Shown: positions 53,387-63,720 of the stretch, piece by piece | How the letters are laid out: every line of letters begins with the position of its first letter | Position numbering within the stretch: the stretch's first letter is position 1 | Assembly: GCA_036365515.1 (NCBI GenBank) | Contig: CM070874.1 | Coordinates: forward strand, 163,946,297 to 164,010,296 | Direction: 5' to 3' | Length of the DNA: 64,000 nt | DNA from: Torymus aiolomorphi | Taxonomy: Eukaryota; Arthropoda; Insecta; Hymenoptera; Torymidae | Notes under the pieces: model-generated | The model's input: only the letters and a program-made list of their open reading frames with translations | Told to the model about the DNA's origin: nothing | The model's database searches: none | Position numbers and translations under genes: made by a program

Positions 53387-54450
53387 TGTTACGTCCGGGT
53401 TACGTGACAATACAAGAAGAGAGAAAATGAAACTTCATTAGTCTAATGGCTAAAAGCGCGTAATGTGACTTTTCCCGATTCGGACACAACGTGCATTGCT
53501 CCAGGATGGGACGGCAGGTAGGAAAATGACACGGACACGCGGTACGCCTCGAGACAGTGTGTAGAATTTTACTGACTTACCTTAGAATTTCCAACAGCCC
53601 TTGTGTGAATCTGTACTCCCGCCGTGACGCTTATAATGATAGTGGACGGTTGCCGCTCTGTGGAAGTTTTGGTGTGAAGAACGGAGATACGGAGAGTTTA
53701 GGATTCTTATAATCTCGAAATAATGAATACTTAATATGGATTTAAACACAACTTAAACTTTATTAACTTGTCAGTACAAAACTAAGTAAAAATTACAGTG
53801 ATGAGAGCTGATGTGAAGTCTACGCGAGTTGGCTTCTGAGTGAGCCATACCAGGAGTCTTCGTCCCCTTTTAAAGGTAAAAAGTTGTAAATCTTCCTGCC
53901 GTCGCCTTTTTGATTTGCCTAGGTGTTGCTGCCCCGCTTTTCTCGATGATCTTTGATGATTTCGGCGGCGCACCCTTTGAGAATATTCGGCGAGTTCGGA
54001 TACATAAATTATTTTAGAATACGCTACGCATATCGGGTAGGAGTGAAGGGAAAGGACAAGAAAACTGACTCTAGCTTGATTCAGTATTGTGCGCTGGAGT
54101 ACTAATGCTTACTCCTCTAACTGGCGGCGAATCTCTGATGCTTGCGTGGATGTGCGTTTTGGTAATAAAAAACGCATAAAACTGCAGCAGGGGAGTGGCA
54201 CACACTTAAGAGAGAATGAAAGGAAAACTAAAGGAAACCGCGTCTTCGTGCCTCCGTTCGAGGATCTTTTTGGTAACTATTCTTTCTGGATGGCGGCATC
54301 TTTTGAGCGTTTATGCGTAACCCCTTTTTTTTTATTGTGTGGGAGAATATGAAGCAAGCGGCAATGCAGCAGGTTCGTTGGGAAAGATGAAGAGAGGAAG
54401 GAAAACAGCGCACACCGGCAACCACATCGGCAACGTCGCACGACGCGACA
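53387..54450 (-). repeat. 5' LTR of the Gypsy-class element
   Basis: 1064 bp, equal in length to the 3' LTR. As the upstream LTR it should carry the promoter for the minus-strand transcript. I cannot place the start site. Confidence 0.95.
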
Positions 54451-54454
54451 CTGG

Positions 54455-54786
54455 TCTCGGACGCTATATTAAATCCGCCATATTGGATTTCAACTCACTA
54501 TCGGTGCTGTCTTTTACAGAAACACAATATGCCACCAGATCCAGAGAATTAGCAATCTAGATTGATGACTTCTTGTTCAAATTTACGAATATTTGAAAAA
54601 AAAAAATTTGTAATTAGCCATTTTTTTGCTTTTAGCCACCATTCAAAAAAAATGGCGCCAGATAGGGCGATTCTGAGGTCAGATTCGGAAAGAGCGTGAA
54701 AAAATACTACAGGGTATGAAGTTTTGTAAATATTGAACAAATTTTTCCTAAAGAACACTGCAGTTGAAAAGTTGGAGGTAATTTAT
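54455..54786. mobile_element. Foldback-type element, distal part
   Basis: Inverted counterpart of 36722-37060, including ATTGCTAATTCTCTGGATCTGG in reverse complement and the GATAGTGAGTTGAAATCC block. It abuts the Gypsy target duplication CTGG (54451-54454). The satellite resumes directly after it. Confidence 0.8.
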
Positions 54787-54942
54787 TTATTTATTAAATA
54801 AATAATTGTTGTGCTACTTTTGGCCCATTCCAGAATTGTTGGGGATGCTTCTTAGATAATGTCTGTCAATTTTTGAACCATTGGAGTTGACCGGTGCCCG
54901 TGGCTGCTAATTAACTATGAAAATCCCGGATTTTGTTAGTGA
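54787..54942 (+). repeat. A-type satellite monomer after the nested elements
   Basis: One A-type monomer (marker at 54813) of the alternating satellite seen at 35430-36704. It is in the phase expected after the last B monomer at 36596. Confidence 0.88.
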
Positions 54943-54947
54943 TGGGA

Positions 54948-55181
54948 TGTTGGTTGAGGATGAGGTGAAATAACGAGTCACAGTATATTTGAACGTTGAG
55001 GTTTATTGAATAAGTCTTTCTCTCTCTCTCGCACACACACGTTCGCCCGGGTCCGGCGCTCTGGGAGAAGTGGCGCTCGCGGAGAGAGCCGCACGTAGTG
55101 CGGAGGGGAGGGCGCTCCCTCCACTCACATACACAGACACTCGCACACACACACACGCGGGAAGCGCGCATACTTCCAACA
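54948..55181 (-). repeat. Copia element 3' LTR
   Basis: The block begins TGTTGGTTGAGG and ends CTTCCAACA, so its ends are inverted (TGTTGG/CCAACA). On the minus strand it is preceded by the purine tract GCGGGAGGGAA (55182-55192), as expected for a polypurine tract. It sits at the end of the satellite monomer. No partner LTR is found to the right within the window. Confidence 0.7.
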
Positions 55182-55316
55182 TTCCCTCCCGCGCTTTACG
55201 CGTTCGCTTAACAAATACTCTTATTTATATATAATCTAAAGTACACAAATAAATATTTAGATTTTCTATCTCGTGGGATCTATGGAGATTCATGGTTTAT
55301 TGCCTGAAACATATAA

Positions 55317-56378
55317 TTAAAAATTCATAATTAGTTTAATCAAATTTGTATGTAGATCAAATGATAGAGGTTTTGTTAATACATCCGCAATCTGTCGCTT
55401 TGACGCTAACGAGTTTACTTTCACCAGCTTTCGCTCTACGCATTCTCGTACATAGTAGTGCTCTTTAATATCAGTCATATGTCTGAGCTTACTACCAGCG
55501 TTCGTTTTAGCACTCGCTTCTGCCGCTTTATTATCGTACCATAGTACAACGGGAGTAAAATCCCTATCTAGAACCCTTTTAAGACAATTATGAATTGACA
55601 TTATTTCCTGACAACAATCGCTCATTGCCACGTATTCTGCCTGACAGGTAGACAGAGCAACGTAATTTTGCTTCTTCGTTCGCCAAGTAATCGTGTCATT
55701 AAACAATTTTATTACGTAGCCGCTTGTAGTCTTGGCTCCTTTACAGTCACCAAAACTTGCGTCAGAATATCCTTGCATGTCATTACCGTCTCCGTGGTAA
55801 TTAATGCTGTGAGTCTTTGTACCCTTCAAATATCGAAGCATTCGATCAACCATCTTCCAATCTTCCTCTTTAGGATCAATTTGATGTCTGCTTAGAACTT
55901 TCACTCCATACGCTATATCAGGTCTGCTGGCATTCGCTAAGTACAGCAAGGATCCTACGATTTCTCTGTACAATCTGTTATTTTGATTCTCTGCTCTTGC
56001 AAAGATGCTGTTTTCGTTCTCTATCTCACGTCCTATTCTTCCTTTATTGGATACTTGATTCGTTACCATTGGGGTTCTTTGAGGGTGACTGTTTTCGTAA
56101 CCAAATCTTTTCAAGATTTTGTCAATATATTTTTGTTGACTTAATTTTAATACTTTCGCTTCCTTGTCTCTTTCGATTTCCAATCCGAGATAATTTTTCG
56201 GCTCTCCAATATCACTCATTTCAAAGTCTTGGTTTAACTTTCGCTTGACTTCTTGAATTTTCTCACAATCATTTCCAGTGATTAAGATGTCATGAACATA
56301 CAAAATCAGTATTAAAACTTTATTATTTTCATTCCAACTGAATAAGCAAGGCTCATCAGGATCGGGTGTCAAACCCAT
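55317..56378 (-). pseudogene. Copia RT (C-terminal part) and RNase H
   Basis: 353 codons. The RT catalytic loop reads LILYVHDILITGND. The usual YVDD has become YVHD, which removes an essential Asp. Then NYLGLEIERD, LLYLANASRPDIAYGV, YSDASFGDCKGAKTTSGYV (RNase H Asp), ALSTCQAEYVAMSDC (Glu) and LWYDNKAA (Asp) follow in order to the end of Pol (ADVLTKPL). RNase H motifs are intact, RT is not. Confidence 0.88.
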
Positions 56379-56563
56379 TTTTGCAGCCTTTTCTTAAATT
56401 TTTCATTCCAGCATTTCGGACTCACTTTCAGACCATACAATGGTTTTTCTAAATTACAAACCTTTCGCTTCCTTACTTCATTCGAGCATTCTATTCCTTC
56501 CGGAATTTCCATGTAAACTTCACTCTGAAGTTGTCCGTTCAAAAAGGCTGTTTTGACGTCCAT
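56369..56563 (-). pseudogene. Copia RT, N-terminal part
   Basis: MDVKTAFLNGQLQSEVYMEI carries the first catalytic Asp of Copia RT (DVKTAFLNG). EKPLYGLKVSPKCWNEKF matches the following conserved segment, with Val where Gln is common (LKQSP). It overlaps the next piece out of frame by 10 bp. Confidence 0.85.
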
Positions 56564-56598
56564 TTGACAAATATGGAAATCACATTTGTTTGCTATAG

Positions 56599-57330
56599 CT
56601 AGTATAGTTCGTATTTCTCATACTCATTGCGATCCTTAAAACCTCTTATTACAAGTCTAGCCTTGTATCGTACGCTGTTATCTGACTCTATCTTACGTTT
56701 TAACACACACCTCGAATCGATTATGTTGGGTTTTCTGTTCTCACTGATTATCGAGGATCGATCAACGAGCTTCCAGACTTGATTTTTGTTTAATGAGTCC
56801 AATTCGCTTTCTATAGCTTCTATCCATTCAAGTTTGTCAGGTCTATTTATAGCCTCTTTGTATGTGACAGGGTCACCATTTATATTTGCCAACAAGGCAT
56901 GCGTATCATCGTCTGTAATTTGAATATCATCGTTCGCTTTGTTCTTTCGCGGTCTTCCTCTTCCTCTTTTCATTTCTTCTTTCGTTTCTACATCTTCTGT
57001 TTCTTTCTCGAATTCTGTAAACCAGGTATCTGAATCTATTTCAGTTTCAACCTTTTCCCAGTGTTCAAGTTCCTTAACCTTGTATTTATTGACAAATACC
57101 AATTTCTCATTAAATCTAACATCCCTGCTTTCGTACAGTTTTCCTTCATCTGGACTGAACAGGACGTAACCAGTGGTTTTATAACCAACTAGAATCACTC
57201 GCTTTCCTATGGATCTGAATTTTGGTCCAGTCTTTCGCTGTATTTTCATGTACGCCAAACATCCAAAGCGTTTTATCTGCATTAAGTCAGTCTTATAGTC
57301 AGGCTTGAACACTTGAATAGGAATTTGCAT
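56599..57330 (-). pseudogene. Copia integrase C-terminal region and RT start
   Basis: The start ([15 protein letters not shown]) is the conserved segment after the Copia integrase core. KRVILVGY and [12 protein letters not shown] follow. A basic patch GRGRPRKNK resembles an AT-hook. [20 protein letters not shown] and NQVWKLVDR open the RT. It ends in a frameshift after [15 protein letters not shown]. Confidence 0.82.
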
Positions 57331-57553
57331 ATCTATAGACGTATGTGGAGTTCTGTTTTAAGCGTATACGGCTGCTCCTAGAGCTAAATCCCACATGTTT
57401 TCGGATAGTCCAGAGTCATTTATCAACGTTCGCACTTTCTTTTGTGTCGTTTGATTAAATCTTTCGCTACTTTATTATGCTGAGGTGTATCAGGACAGGC
57501 ACGTTGTAATTCCGTACCCAGCTTACCCAAAACTTTCGATATTTTACCGCCAG

Positions 57554-58045
57554 TTAATTCTGCCCTTGATCGGATATTAAATAGCACACTTTCGCATCTT
57601 TCCCTAATAAATTTCGGCCGTTCTTGACAAAGGAGTCGAAACAGAACGCAGTTTCGTCTTTTGTATTCATATGGTATGCCATGGCAAGGCGAGAATAGTC
57701 GTCTACAAACACCGAAATGTACTTGTATTTCTTTGGGTAAGTGACTGGACTTATCATCCCCATTGTGTGCGAATGCACAATTTGCAAGGGCTCTGTCGCT
57801 CTAAGTCGAGTTCGTTTAAGACACAATCGATTTATCTTCAAGATCATACATACTTCACAATCAAGAATTCCGTTATCAAAAACCGTTTGATTTAAATCTT
57901 TAATATGCGGATACTTTCGCTGCATTGCCTTCAAGTAGTTTAATGACGCATGTCTCATTCTTGCGTGCCACAGCATAACTTTATTATAGGTAGAAGGTTC
58001 GTTCTGGGTTTCTGTGTATGTGTCATAATTTTTCTTTTCGCTCAC
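57554..58045 (-). pseudogene. Copia integrase: zinc-binding domain and core
   Basis: LWHARMRHASLNYL and CEVCMILK form the HHCC zinc site. In the core, VHSHTMGMISP stands where Copia has an Asp (VHSD/IHTD type), so the first catalytic residue is His here. The second Asp is in YLISDQGQN, where the frame breaks. The third catalytic residue falls in the broken stretch 57331-57553. Confidence 0.82.
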
Positions 58046-58271
58046 TTATTTCACTTTCGCTAATATTTAACTTTCGGTTTAACACAGTATTTTCTAAATC
58101 AGCATTTTCGACGCTTTTGTTATTCTACCCTCAACATAACTTTCACTTTGATCATTTCTTTCGTTCTCTTTCACAGTTTCAGTATTTATTTGATTTTTCA
58201 TACGCCTAGTAGTCACGTACGCTACAACTTTATCATTTAATTGATCTCTTTCGCTACCTTTGTGGTTAATT

Positions 58272-58589
58272 TCAAATTTTATTACCCAGTATGGCCCTTT
58301 TTTTTTGATTGATCAATTTGTCTATCCAAAATAAAAAATGAAAATGACCTTCTCCCTCCGATCTTAAATTAGCATACTCATTTTTGTTTGCGCATTTAAT
58401 TTCTTTCGCTTGTTTATTAAAAGTTTTAAATATGAGCCTCGAATTCGTTAAATGTTCAGTAGCACCTGTGTCTACTAAAAATTCGGCCAGTAAAACATTC
58501 TCATTTTTCTTTCTTTCTAAATTCGTGACATTGAGAGCTCTATTCTTCTCTATTTCTAACTTTCGCTTTATACCTTTACGCTCTGTCAT
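58272..58589 (-). pseudogene. Copia protease
   Basis: FLVDTGATEHLTNSRLIF contains the Asp-Thr-Gly-Ala active site of the Copia aspartic protease. The rest of the domain is short and runs out in a frameshift. Confidence 0.75.
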
Positions 58590-58621
58590 TGAGTACTCAC
58601 AATTTTCTTTGTTATTGTTAT

Positions 58622-59063
58622 TTAGTCTTTATCTCTTAGCGCTATTATCGTATTTTCTTTCATTATTTCGCTTAGTGCCTCTACTTTCGCTTCTATTTCT
58701 GTTATAGTTATGAAAAACTCTACTTTCGTACCTTTGTTGCGAGTTCTTCCGACCTTCCCTCGCAAGTCTTTTAGGACATTGAGCGGCGATGTGGTTGGTG
58801 AGTTGCTTGCACTCAAAGCATACTCCCAATCATGTGCCGACATGTGGGCAGTTTCTTCCCAAGTGTCCAAAGTCGTCGTAGTTGTAACACTTGATCGGTG
58901 TGGTGTCGACCACAAGGTTTGTCGCCATCGCTGCAGCTTGTCTTTTCGCCTGGTCTTTCGCTTGGATTCTTACGCTTTCAATCTGTAATACAAGCATCTT
59001 TGTTTGATCAAAACTGAGGGGTTTATCAGCTGTACTTCTCATCATGAAGTCAACACTTTGCAT
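58622..59063 (-). pseudogene. Copia gag C-terminal part with zinc knuckles
   Basis: Two overlapping frames. One has CYNYDDFGHLGRNC, a CCHC knuckle whose second Cys is replaced by Tyr. The other has CFECKQLTNHIAAQC, a knuckle with one extra residue before His. A basic Arg/Asn/Ser-rich tail follows. A close copy of the second knuckle lies at 60165-60240. Confidence 0.75.
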
Positions 59064-59080
59064 TTTTTTGTTTGATCAAA

Positions 59081-60129
59081 CTACTGCGTTATAAAATACA
59101 TCACGAATTTCTTCGGCAGACAAAGTTTGAATTCCCAAAAGATTATTGTAATTGCGAACAACTTCTTCAAATTTATCAATAAATTCGTTTGGTTTTCTTT
59201 CTCTGGCTTATAATGCATATTATATAACTGTCTCCTTAGTGTATAAGAAGTTGTATTGACTTTACTCATTTTAATTTCTTTAATTCTATTTAACAAAACT
59301 GGATCTTTAATATCCATTACTTTCGCATGATATTCATTGTCAATGTGGTTTATCAGAATGTCTCGTACCTTAAATTTGTGTTTTTCTTTCGCTGATTCGC
59401 TCAAATTATCATTCGCTTTGACAGTCTCATCGATTACATACAAAATATCATTCGCTATTAATTCTGACGTCAATAAATATTCAAACTTTGTCTGTTTAGT
59501 TAATTTATAATCTCATTTAAAAACAGATCCTTTTTCCGATAGTCCGGACTTTAATGTTTCTCTTAATTCTCTCGATGCAACAATAAAACTTCCGTTATTT
59601 GAATCGTTCGCTTTATTTATCCTTCACAATTCGTCTAACTATCTGAATCACTTCCGTTTTATTAATATTATCAGAAGACATTTGTGGAACTTAAACACGC
59701 TTGTTTATTGAATGATTGTTCTTCATTATCATCAGAGATATTATTTTCTACCTGTTCGCTCACTTCGATCCACATCGTGTTTAGTTCCCTATCCATGTAC
59801 TCAAATACTTGGTTGTGATTTTCCTCAATCTTGTCAGCCAGCTTCTTTTGATTTAACTCCATTCGCTTCATCCGCTTATCCATTTCTGACAACTGGCGTT
59901 GGATTTCTGTCAAAATAGAGTCAAAGAGTTTAGATTCAATTACATTTACATACCTGTTTATGAAAATTTTGTTCATAGAAGTTATTGTTTGTATATTTTT
60001 AATTTTTGGTTGACCTGCCAATGTTGTAATTATTTTCTCATTTTGACATTCGCTTGCCGAAATGTTGTCTGCCGCTAGTTTTACAATGTCTTCCGATGTT
60101 CTTACTTTCTCAGCTGTCGCTGCTTTCAC
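59081..60129 (-). pseudogene. Copia gag N-terminal and coiled-coil parts
   Basis: Two frames. Frame 59473-59081 reads MTSELIANDILYVIDETVKA and DPVLLNRIKEIKMSKVNTTS, similar in layout to the helical Copia gag domain. Frame 60129-59671 has a coiled-coil-like stretch (QRQLSEMDKRMKRMELNQKK). Whether the second belongs to gag or to an earlier inserted piece is unclear. Confidence 0.5.
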
Positions 60130-60159
60130 TATTCCGTCTGCCAGTTTTTTTTTTTTTTT

Positions 60160-60470
60160 TTATTTTTAGGACATTGAGCAGCAATGTGCTCCGTGAGTTG
60201 CTTGCACTCAAAGCAGACTCGGAGTCCCGTCCTGGCACGTGAACTGCCAAGTTCATTATGCTCTTTCGCATTTTCTTCATTACGCTCTTTCACCTTTGTT
60301 TCATCACGCTCTTTCGCTTTGATTTCATCACGCTCCTTCGCTTTGACTTCATCACGCTCCGTTGCTTTGACTTCATCACGCTCCTTCGCTTTAGTTTCAT
60401 CACGCTCCTTCGCTTTATGTTTGGCACGTTCTAACTCGCTATCATTACAATAGGAGTTAGATTATAATTG
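60160..60470 (-). pseudogene. Second knuckle with an 8-residue charged repeat
   Basis: On the minus strand a frame without ATG reads six or seven copies of an eight-residue unit (AKERDEVK and variants), encoded by a 24-bp repeat at about 60275-60425. It is followed by RVCFECKQLTEHIAAQCPK, a near copy of the knuckle at 58.8 kb. A long A-run ends it. The region probably arose by duplication inside the element or from a related copy. Confidence 0.6.
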
Positions 60471-60685
60471 TTATTCAATTTTGCTGCACACAAGCCATAT
60501 TGAATATAGGAATTAATTGTACCGAGTTTGTATGTCACTCCTGTTTCTGCTATAAAGATTATGTCCTTTTCGGTTACTTCCACCCACATTCGCTCGTCCG
60601 CGTGTTTTATTGGAAATTCATGAATGACCCCTTGAGTCTTCAGAAAAAGCAGTAAGGCAGTGTCATCTATTGTGGAATAGATCAA
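60431..60685 (-). pseudogene. Unrecognised open frame upstream of the Copia gag remnants
   Basis: 84 codons with protein-like composition (MWVEVTEKDIIFIAETGVTY). No known motif. It may be part of the gag region of the Copia element or of a related element. Confidence 0.3.
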
Positions 60686-60831
60686 ATTATTTTAGTAATA
60701 TATCGATATATTTTTCATTATTATTATCGGTAAATTGTTCATGAACACTTTATTGTGTAAGTGTTTAGTTTTAATTTATTTATTTAGACTGCGCAGTCAG
60801 TTTTCAGTTTGAGTTTTTCAATGCATGCATG

Positions 60832-60836
<5 letters not shown>

Positions 60837-60898
<62 letters not shown>
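60837..60898. repeat. (TA)n microsatellite
   Basis: About 60 bp of uninterrupted TA dinucleotides. The plus frame through it (Ile/Tyr) is spurious. Confidence 0.95.
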
Positions 60899-60900
<2 letters not shown>

Positions 60901-61069
60901 CGTTCGATATGTATATTAATTCAGTTCGCGCCGTTCGCTATCTTTCTATGCTTTTTGTCTGCAGCTTCCGCGACACACGGCGTCTCGCGTAAGTCCACAT
61001 CAGCGCAAGGCATACATGTATACAAATGTGCGCGCACGCGATGTCTTTCGCGTCATCGGCTGATAATAC

Positions 61070-61260
61070 TCGCACGCGCGCCTACCGTTTCGGCTCACGG
61101 CCGCCTTACGCTTGCGCGCGCCTACCGCTGTGGTTCGGGGCCACTATACACTCGCGCGCGCTTGCCGCTGTGGCTCACGGCCACTTTATAACGCTTGCGC
61201 GCGCTTGCCGCTTTGGCTCGCGGCCCCTTTTACGCTTGCGCACGCCTGTCGTTTCGTCTC
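61070..61260 (+). repeat. GC-rich minisatellite, about 40-bp unit, five copies
   Basis: The marker C(C/T)TRCCG after GCGCGCG occurs at 61081, 61121, 61161, 61204 and 61244, and TTYGGCTCACGGCC follows in most copies. Because of the GC content, long frames stay open on the plus strand (61026-61703 and 61112-61486). I do not accept them as genes. Confidence 0.85.
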
Positions 61261-62534
61261 TCGCTCCCTCCGATGTTCGCGCGGGAAGGCGGCGCGCGGC
61301 CATGTTGATCAGGCACAGCCGCGCATGCTCCCTCCGATCACGATCGTGCCTGTATTTACGTGCCGGCGAGAACTCATCGCGAAGCACGTGCCGATTCCGA
61401 GAAACGCGTCCGCCTCCCGTCACCGGTATAAACAACCGAAAACTCTTGTTCGAATACGCTCGGCCGACACAAACAATATACCGTGATTTGAGATTCCACG
61501 AACTTAGGCAGTTTAGTTATTTCAATTTTAGCTTCCGAATTAATCTTATTCTATATAGTTTGCTTTCCGATTTTACGTTTTTATGTATAACTTCCGAATC
61601 ACTCTTACTCCATATTCTTACACTTTTATCTATAACTTTCGACCTTCGCTCACTTTTATCTTTCGAATTATTCTTACTCTATATCGACGCCTCCTGTTCA
61701 TAAAATGCCAATTCAAACGCGAGAGCAACCAAATTCTAACTGAGCGGATCGTATAATATAATTCTTATTCGAAGATTTGTGCAACAAAATTCCAATTGAA
61801 AAGTTTACGCAACGAAATTCTAATTCAAAATGTTCTGCAATAAAAGTCTAACTAGCGCGAAGAAGCAATAAAATTCTTATTCATTGAAAAATCATTATAA
61901 TGCTAACTCAAAAAAGAGAACAATATAATGCTAACTCAAATATCTCTGCATTACAATTCCAATTCAAATGATTCGTGCAATAAAATGCTAACTTAACTAC
62001 AAAATGCACATACAAAATTTAACGATTATCTGCAATATGTAAATAAATGTTTTTCTTGATAAATAATTATATTATAAACTTTTTTATAATTAATTAAGCA
62101 TATTATATAAGGTAATAAATAAACTTTTATAATAATTGCCTTGGCTTCTGAAATCTTGATGCTAAATAAACTTTTTTATACATCGTCCATTTATTATTAT
62201 TCCTATATTTTGATTTCGAGATAATTAATAAATAAAGCTAATAAAAAAAGTATTCAAAATTCATTCAGTGGTTGTAAAGTTAATGGAAAAAATAATAGCG
62301 AGATCCACGTAAAAATGCTTGCAAGTAAGCCAGCCATTAATTATTCGTGAAAAAAATGTTCATAACAAGAATAGGCGCGGTAGTCCCCTGCTTTACTAAA
62401 TGGAGTAAGTTAAGATGCCTCGCAGTTGATGTTACAAATTTTTTGCTAAATTATAGGTTTAAATTTAAACCTATATAATTGCAAATCATTTTTTTACTAT
62501 TTACTGAAAACTCACTTTTAGTCACAACCGTTTT
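61261..62534. other. No gene recognised; diverged short repeats at 61700-62000
   Basis: Bases 61261-61480 are CpG-rich. At 61700-62000 a short AT-rich unit like CAATAAAATTCTAATTCAAA recurs eight to ten times in diverged form. The rest is AT-rich and non-coding. Confidence 0.45.
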
Positions 62535-62730
62535 TCGGAAGAGCCTTATATTTTCATCAGAGCGACAGACTTGTAATTCTGAAAAGTTAATACATTAAAA
62601 CTAATTTCCACTCAAAATGAGTACATTTTAGACGTTTTCCGGAAGGTATGTATGTTTGCCTGTATGCCTGTATGTGATCGAGTAACCAGATTATCTCAAT
62701 GAAATTTGATCGGATCTGTCAAGAAAAGAT
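62535..62730 (+). repeat. Dispersed repeat, copy 2
   Basis: Matches 8267-8470 in the same orientation (see that entry). The two short frames that start near 62700 fall at its end and are not genes. Confidence 0.7.
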
Positions 62731-63319
62731 ACCAGACCTTTGTCTTATTATACAGATACGCTGTATCTATTTTCATAAATGTTCGTTCAAATTGGAAATG
62801 CGTGAGCAAAGATACAAATTTGAAAAAATCGACACAGGGGAAAAAAAGAAAATTTTGTTCGCAAAATGTTTTTACTTTTGCACATAATTTTTAATCAAAA
62901 TAAAAAATAGAAGCCCGTTTATGGAGTACCAATATTTGTATGCACATAAATTTAATAGTTATTAACGATAATATGCTATATTCTACACAAGAAAAAAAAT
63001 TGTGCACTTTACGGAAAAAGATGAAATTCAGTAATGTGCTAAAATTGTTGTGCACAATAACATAAAATAATATCTCAATTAAAATAAGTCTTGTACACTG
63101 TGCTCATTTATCGTGCACGTAACATAGCGAAAAAACTTAATATATAAATAATATATACTGTAAAGGAGCATAAAACCATTTTTTTTCAGACAAATTCAGG
63201 CAAAAGTTACTATATATATGATACTTTCACAATTAAAGACAAAAACTTCAATAAATTTCCTAATTTTTGTTTTTATCCGATCTTAACGAAATAAAGCTTA
63301 TTTTGTTTATTGAGAAATT
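62731..63319. other. No gene recognised
   Basis: AT-rich DNA with two short frames at 62699-62894 that overlap each other and lack any motif. Confidence 0.45.
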
Positions 63320-63720
63320 TCAGGGGGGGTCCATATATATAAGGAAGTTACGTAGACGTGCGGCACTATTATTTAAATAATTTTTAAACCCATGTAGCCG
63401 GGGGACGCGAGGTCTAAATTAAGCTTCTCACACGTAGTCGTGCGACACGAAGCAAGACGATTATTTGCAAAATTTTGAAACCCAAGAAGCTGGGGGACGC
63501 GAGGGACTAACCCACGCATATAAGGAAGTTGCGTAGACGTGCAACACAATTATTTGAATAATTTTTAAACTTAAGTAGCCGGGGGATGGGTGGTCCACGT
63601 ATATAAGGGAGTTACGTAGACTTGCGGCACGCTTATTTAAATAATATTTAAATTCAAGTAGACGGGGGATGCGAGGTCCACGCATATAAGAGAATTACGT
63701 ATACGAGCAACACTGTTATT
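63320..63720 (+). repeat. Tandem array, about 86-bp unit
   Basis: Units contain CATATAAGGRAGTTRCGTAGACGTGC, ATTATTTAAATAATTTTTAAA and GTAGCCGGGGGAYGCGAGG. GGGGGAYG recurs near 63401, 63491, 63577 and 63664. One unit (about 63410-63490) is diverged and contains CTAAATTAAGCTTCTCACACGT, which recurs alone near 63788. Confidence 0.82.

Larger units (their letters stand above)
38154..54450 (-). mobile_element. 16.3-kb Gypsy-class LTR retroelement with two envelope-type genes
   Basis: Two 1064-bp LTRs (38154-39217 and 53387-54450), both TGTTACG...GCGACA as read on the plus strand, are flanked by a CTGG target duplication (38150-38153 and 54451-54454). The coding strand is minus. Order: 5' LTR (53387-54450), gag, protease, Asn-rich insert plus RT, RNase H, integrase, class III glycoprotein-like gene, capsid-like ORF, two small ORFs, F-type envelope, a small 3' ORF and the 3' LTR. 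I counted about four differences between LTRs, so insertion is recent. RNase H before integrase and the 4-bp duplication mark it as Ty3/Gypsy. Several frame breaks lie beside homopolymers, so this copy is not shown to be functional. It is unusually long for the class. Confidence 0.93.
54948..60700 (-). mobile_element. Decayed Copia-class retrotransposon
   Basis: On the minus strand the pieces come in Copia order: gag (about 60.1-58.6 kb), protease (58.6-58.3), integrase (58.0-56.9), reverse transcriptase (56.8-56.0) and RNase H (to 55.3). Integrase before RT separates Copia from Gypsy. The frame is broken at least seven times and catalytic residues are changed. The 5' LTR is not found, so the right boundary is approximate. 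Confidence 0.85.

Noticed and set aside
61026..61703. 225-codon plus-strand gene
   Set aside because: Its first half translates the 40-bp minisatellite and the rest is Leu/Phe/Ser-rich without motif. Two frames are open over the same bases.
63320..63720. CRISPR-like array (regular short repeats)
   Set aside because: Units are contiguous tandem copies of about 86 bp with no unique spacers, and the DNA is eukaryotic.
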